Shown piece after piece: positions 5,806 through 6,466 of a stretch of 6,466 bases of DNA; within the stretch, counting starts at the first letter, position 1; every line of letters begins with the position of its first letter. Source of the stretch: an uncultured Clostridium sp. (lineage in GTDB: Bacteria > Bacillota_A > Clostridia > Lachnospirales > Lachnospiraceae); contig CAMWKN010000090.1 of assembly GCA_947174825.1 (NCBI GenBank), positions 1 to 6,466 of the forward strand, given 5' to 3'. The position numbers and the translations under genes are program-made. Below the pieces are notes generated by a model, which worked only from the letters and a program-made list of their open reading frames with translations, ran no database searches and had not been told where the DNA came from.

Positions 5806-6466
5806 ATGAAAGTAATGCAGAAATTTATTTTATGCTTGATGCTGGTGTTTGCTACACTGGCATTGGCAGGAACAGATGCGAGGGCTAAGACGATAAGCGG
5901 TGGGTGTGGTGATCATGTTACCTATGGCTTTAACAGTGATACAGGGGTGCTTTCGATTGGTGGTACGGGACCGATGAAGAACTATACCTCTTCTGCATCT
6001 CTGCTTTCCAGTATACCGGCGGCTAATATTTCTATTTCTTCGGTTTCTTCGATTGTTATTGAGGATGGAGTGACCAGCATCGGAGACTATGCTTTTCAAA
6101 TGTGTTATAGGGTGAGCAAGGTTACGCTTGGAAAGGATGTGACAAGTATAGGTAAAGGTGCATTTAGCGGATGCTATAATCTTCAGGGGATTACCATTGA
6201 CAAGAATGTGACGAGTATTGGAGAGAATGCATTTGAAAACTGTGCTAAGAATTTGCCGGACCAAACGATAGAGATATCGGGTTATAAAGGTACTGTGGCA
6301 GAAAGCTATGCTACTGCAAATGGACATAAATTTGTTGCGCTTGATACGCCGCAGGCAACAAAAAAACCGACTGCAACGAAAAAGCCGGCTGCAACAAAAA
6401 AGCCGACTGCAACAAAGAAACCAAGTACACGCAGCAAAGAAGTTATCAAGGGAAAGGCACCAAAGT
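5806..6466 (+). CDS. Secreted BspA-like leucine-rich repeat (LRR_5) surface protein, 3' partial
   Basis: The frame opens at the ATG after AGGAGG and stays open for 220 codons to the right edge, so the C-terminus is missing. Residues 1-27 are a signal peptide: basic start, hydrophobic core FILCLMLVFATLALA, cleavage probably after ARA at residue 27. Residues 28-75 match the usual lead-in of BspA-like proteins (SGGCGDHVTYGF, GVLSIGGTGPMKNY). Residues 89-157 hold three 23-residue repeats, each beginning VTSIG and carrying an AF..C motif (GAFSGC, NAFENC), with a fourth strand-like segment SIVIEDG just before. After the repeats come a YKGTVAESYATANGHKFVAL capping segment and four ATKKP hexapeptides (184-207). 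BspA-like proteins are extracellular and bind host or matrix proteins in characterised cases; the role here is inferred. It is divergent from the kinase operon and shares a regulatory region with it, so it is a probable target of that system. Confidence 0.9.
   Translation, partial: MKVMQKFILCLMLVFATLALAGTDARAKTISGGCGDHVTYGFNSDTGVLSIGGTGPMKNYTSSASLLSSIPAANISISSVSSIVIEDGVTSIGDYAFQMCYRVSKVTLGKDVTSIGKGAFSGCYNLQGITIDKNVTSIGENAFENCAKNLPDQTIEISGYKGTVAESYATANGHKFVALDTPQATKKPTATKKPAATKKPTATKKPSTRSKEVIKGKAPK
6355..6426 (+). repeat. Four 18-bp tandem repeats encoding a TATKKP-type linker
   Basis: Units at 6355-6372, 6373-6390, 6391-6408 and 6409-6426 encode ATKKPT, ATKKPA, ATKKPT and ATKKPS. The bases differ mostly at third codon positions. 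The array makes a flexible, basic, proline-rich spacer between the LRR domain and whatever follows outside the window. A seven-A run (6360-6366) lies in the first unit. Confidence 0.9.

Noticed and set aside
5830..6327. 165-codon open frame on the - strand
   Set aside because: It is antisense to the LRR protein gene, which has a ribosome binding site, signal peptide and clear repeats; the antisense product is Arg/His/Cys-rich with no domain.

Overview
The window looks like chromosomal DNA of a gut-type, low-to-moderate GC Firmicute, most likely a Lachnospiraceae-like clostridium. This is inferred from strong AGGAGG-type ribosome binding sites, a BspA-like leucine-rich repeat surface protein with a Lys/Pro/Thr linker, a Lys-rich FN3 plus Ig-like (BIG2) C-terminus, and a HPK10-type kinase paired with a LytTR regulator. 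No genus can be named from the sequence alone. There are no RNA genes, insertion sequences or CRISPR arrays.

Layout. (1) Positions 1-3465, + strand: the 3' part of a very large secreted or surface multidomain protein whose start lies left of the window. It has two Ser/Thr-rich beta-strand modules, FN3, Ig-like domains, a helical region, and a Lys-rich FN3 and BIG2 end. (2) Positions 3466-3571: a strong hairpin that serves as a shared terminator for two convergent transcription units. (3) Positions 3572-5574, - strand: a two-gene signalling operon with an AgrC/ComD-like membrane histidine kinase first and an AgrA/ComE-like LytTR response regulator second, 11 nt apart. (4) Positions 5575-5805: a divergent intergenic region with a near-perfect 16-bp direct repeat at 20-bp period, candidate promoters on both strands and a stem-loop at the predicted 5' end of the rightward mRNA. 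(5) Positions 5806-6466, + strand: the 5' part of a secreted BspA-like leucine-rich repeat protein that runs off the right edge.

How it may work together (inference): the kinase senses an unknown extracellular signal, perhaps a peptide, although no peptide precursor or AgrB-like processing gene is visible. The LytTR regulator then probably binds the direct repeat between the divergent promoters. From there it could control its own operon and activate the LRR protein, whose promoter has an extended -10 but no recognisable -35. The system would thus be a local sensor-regulator controlling a neighbouring surface protein.
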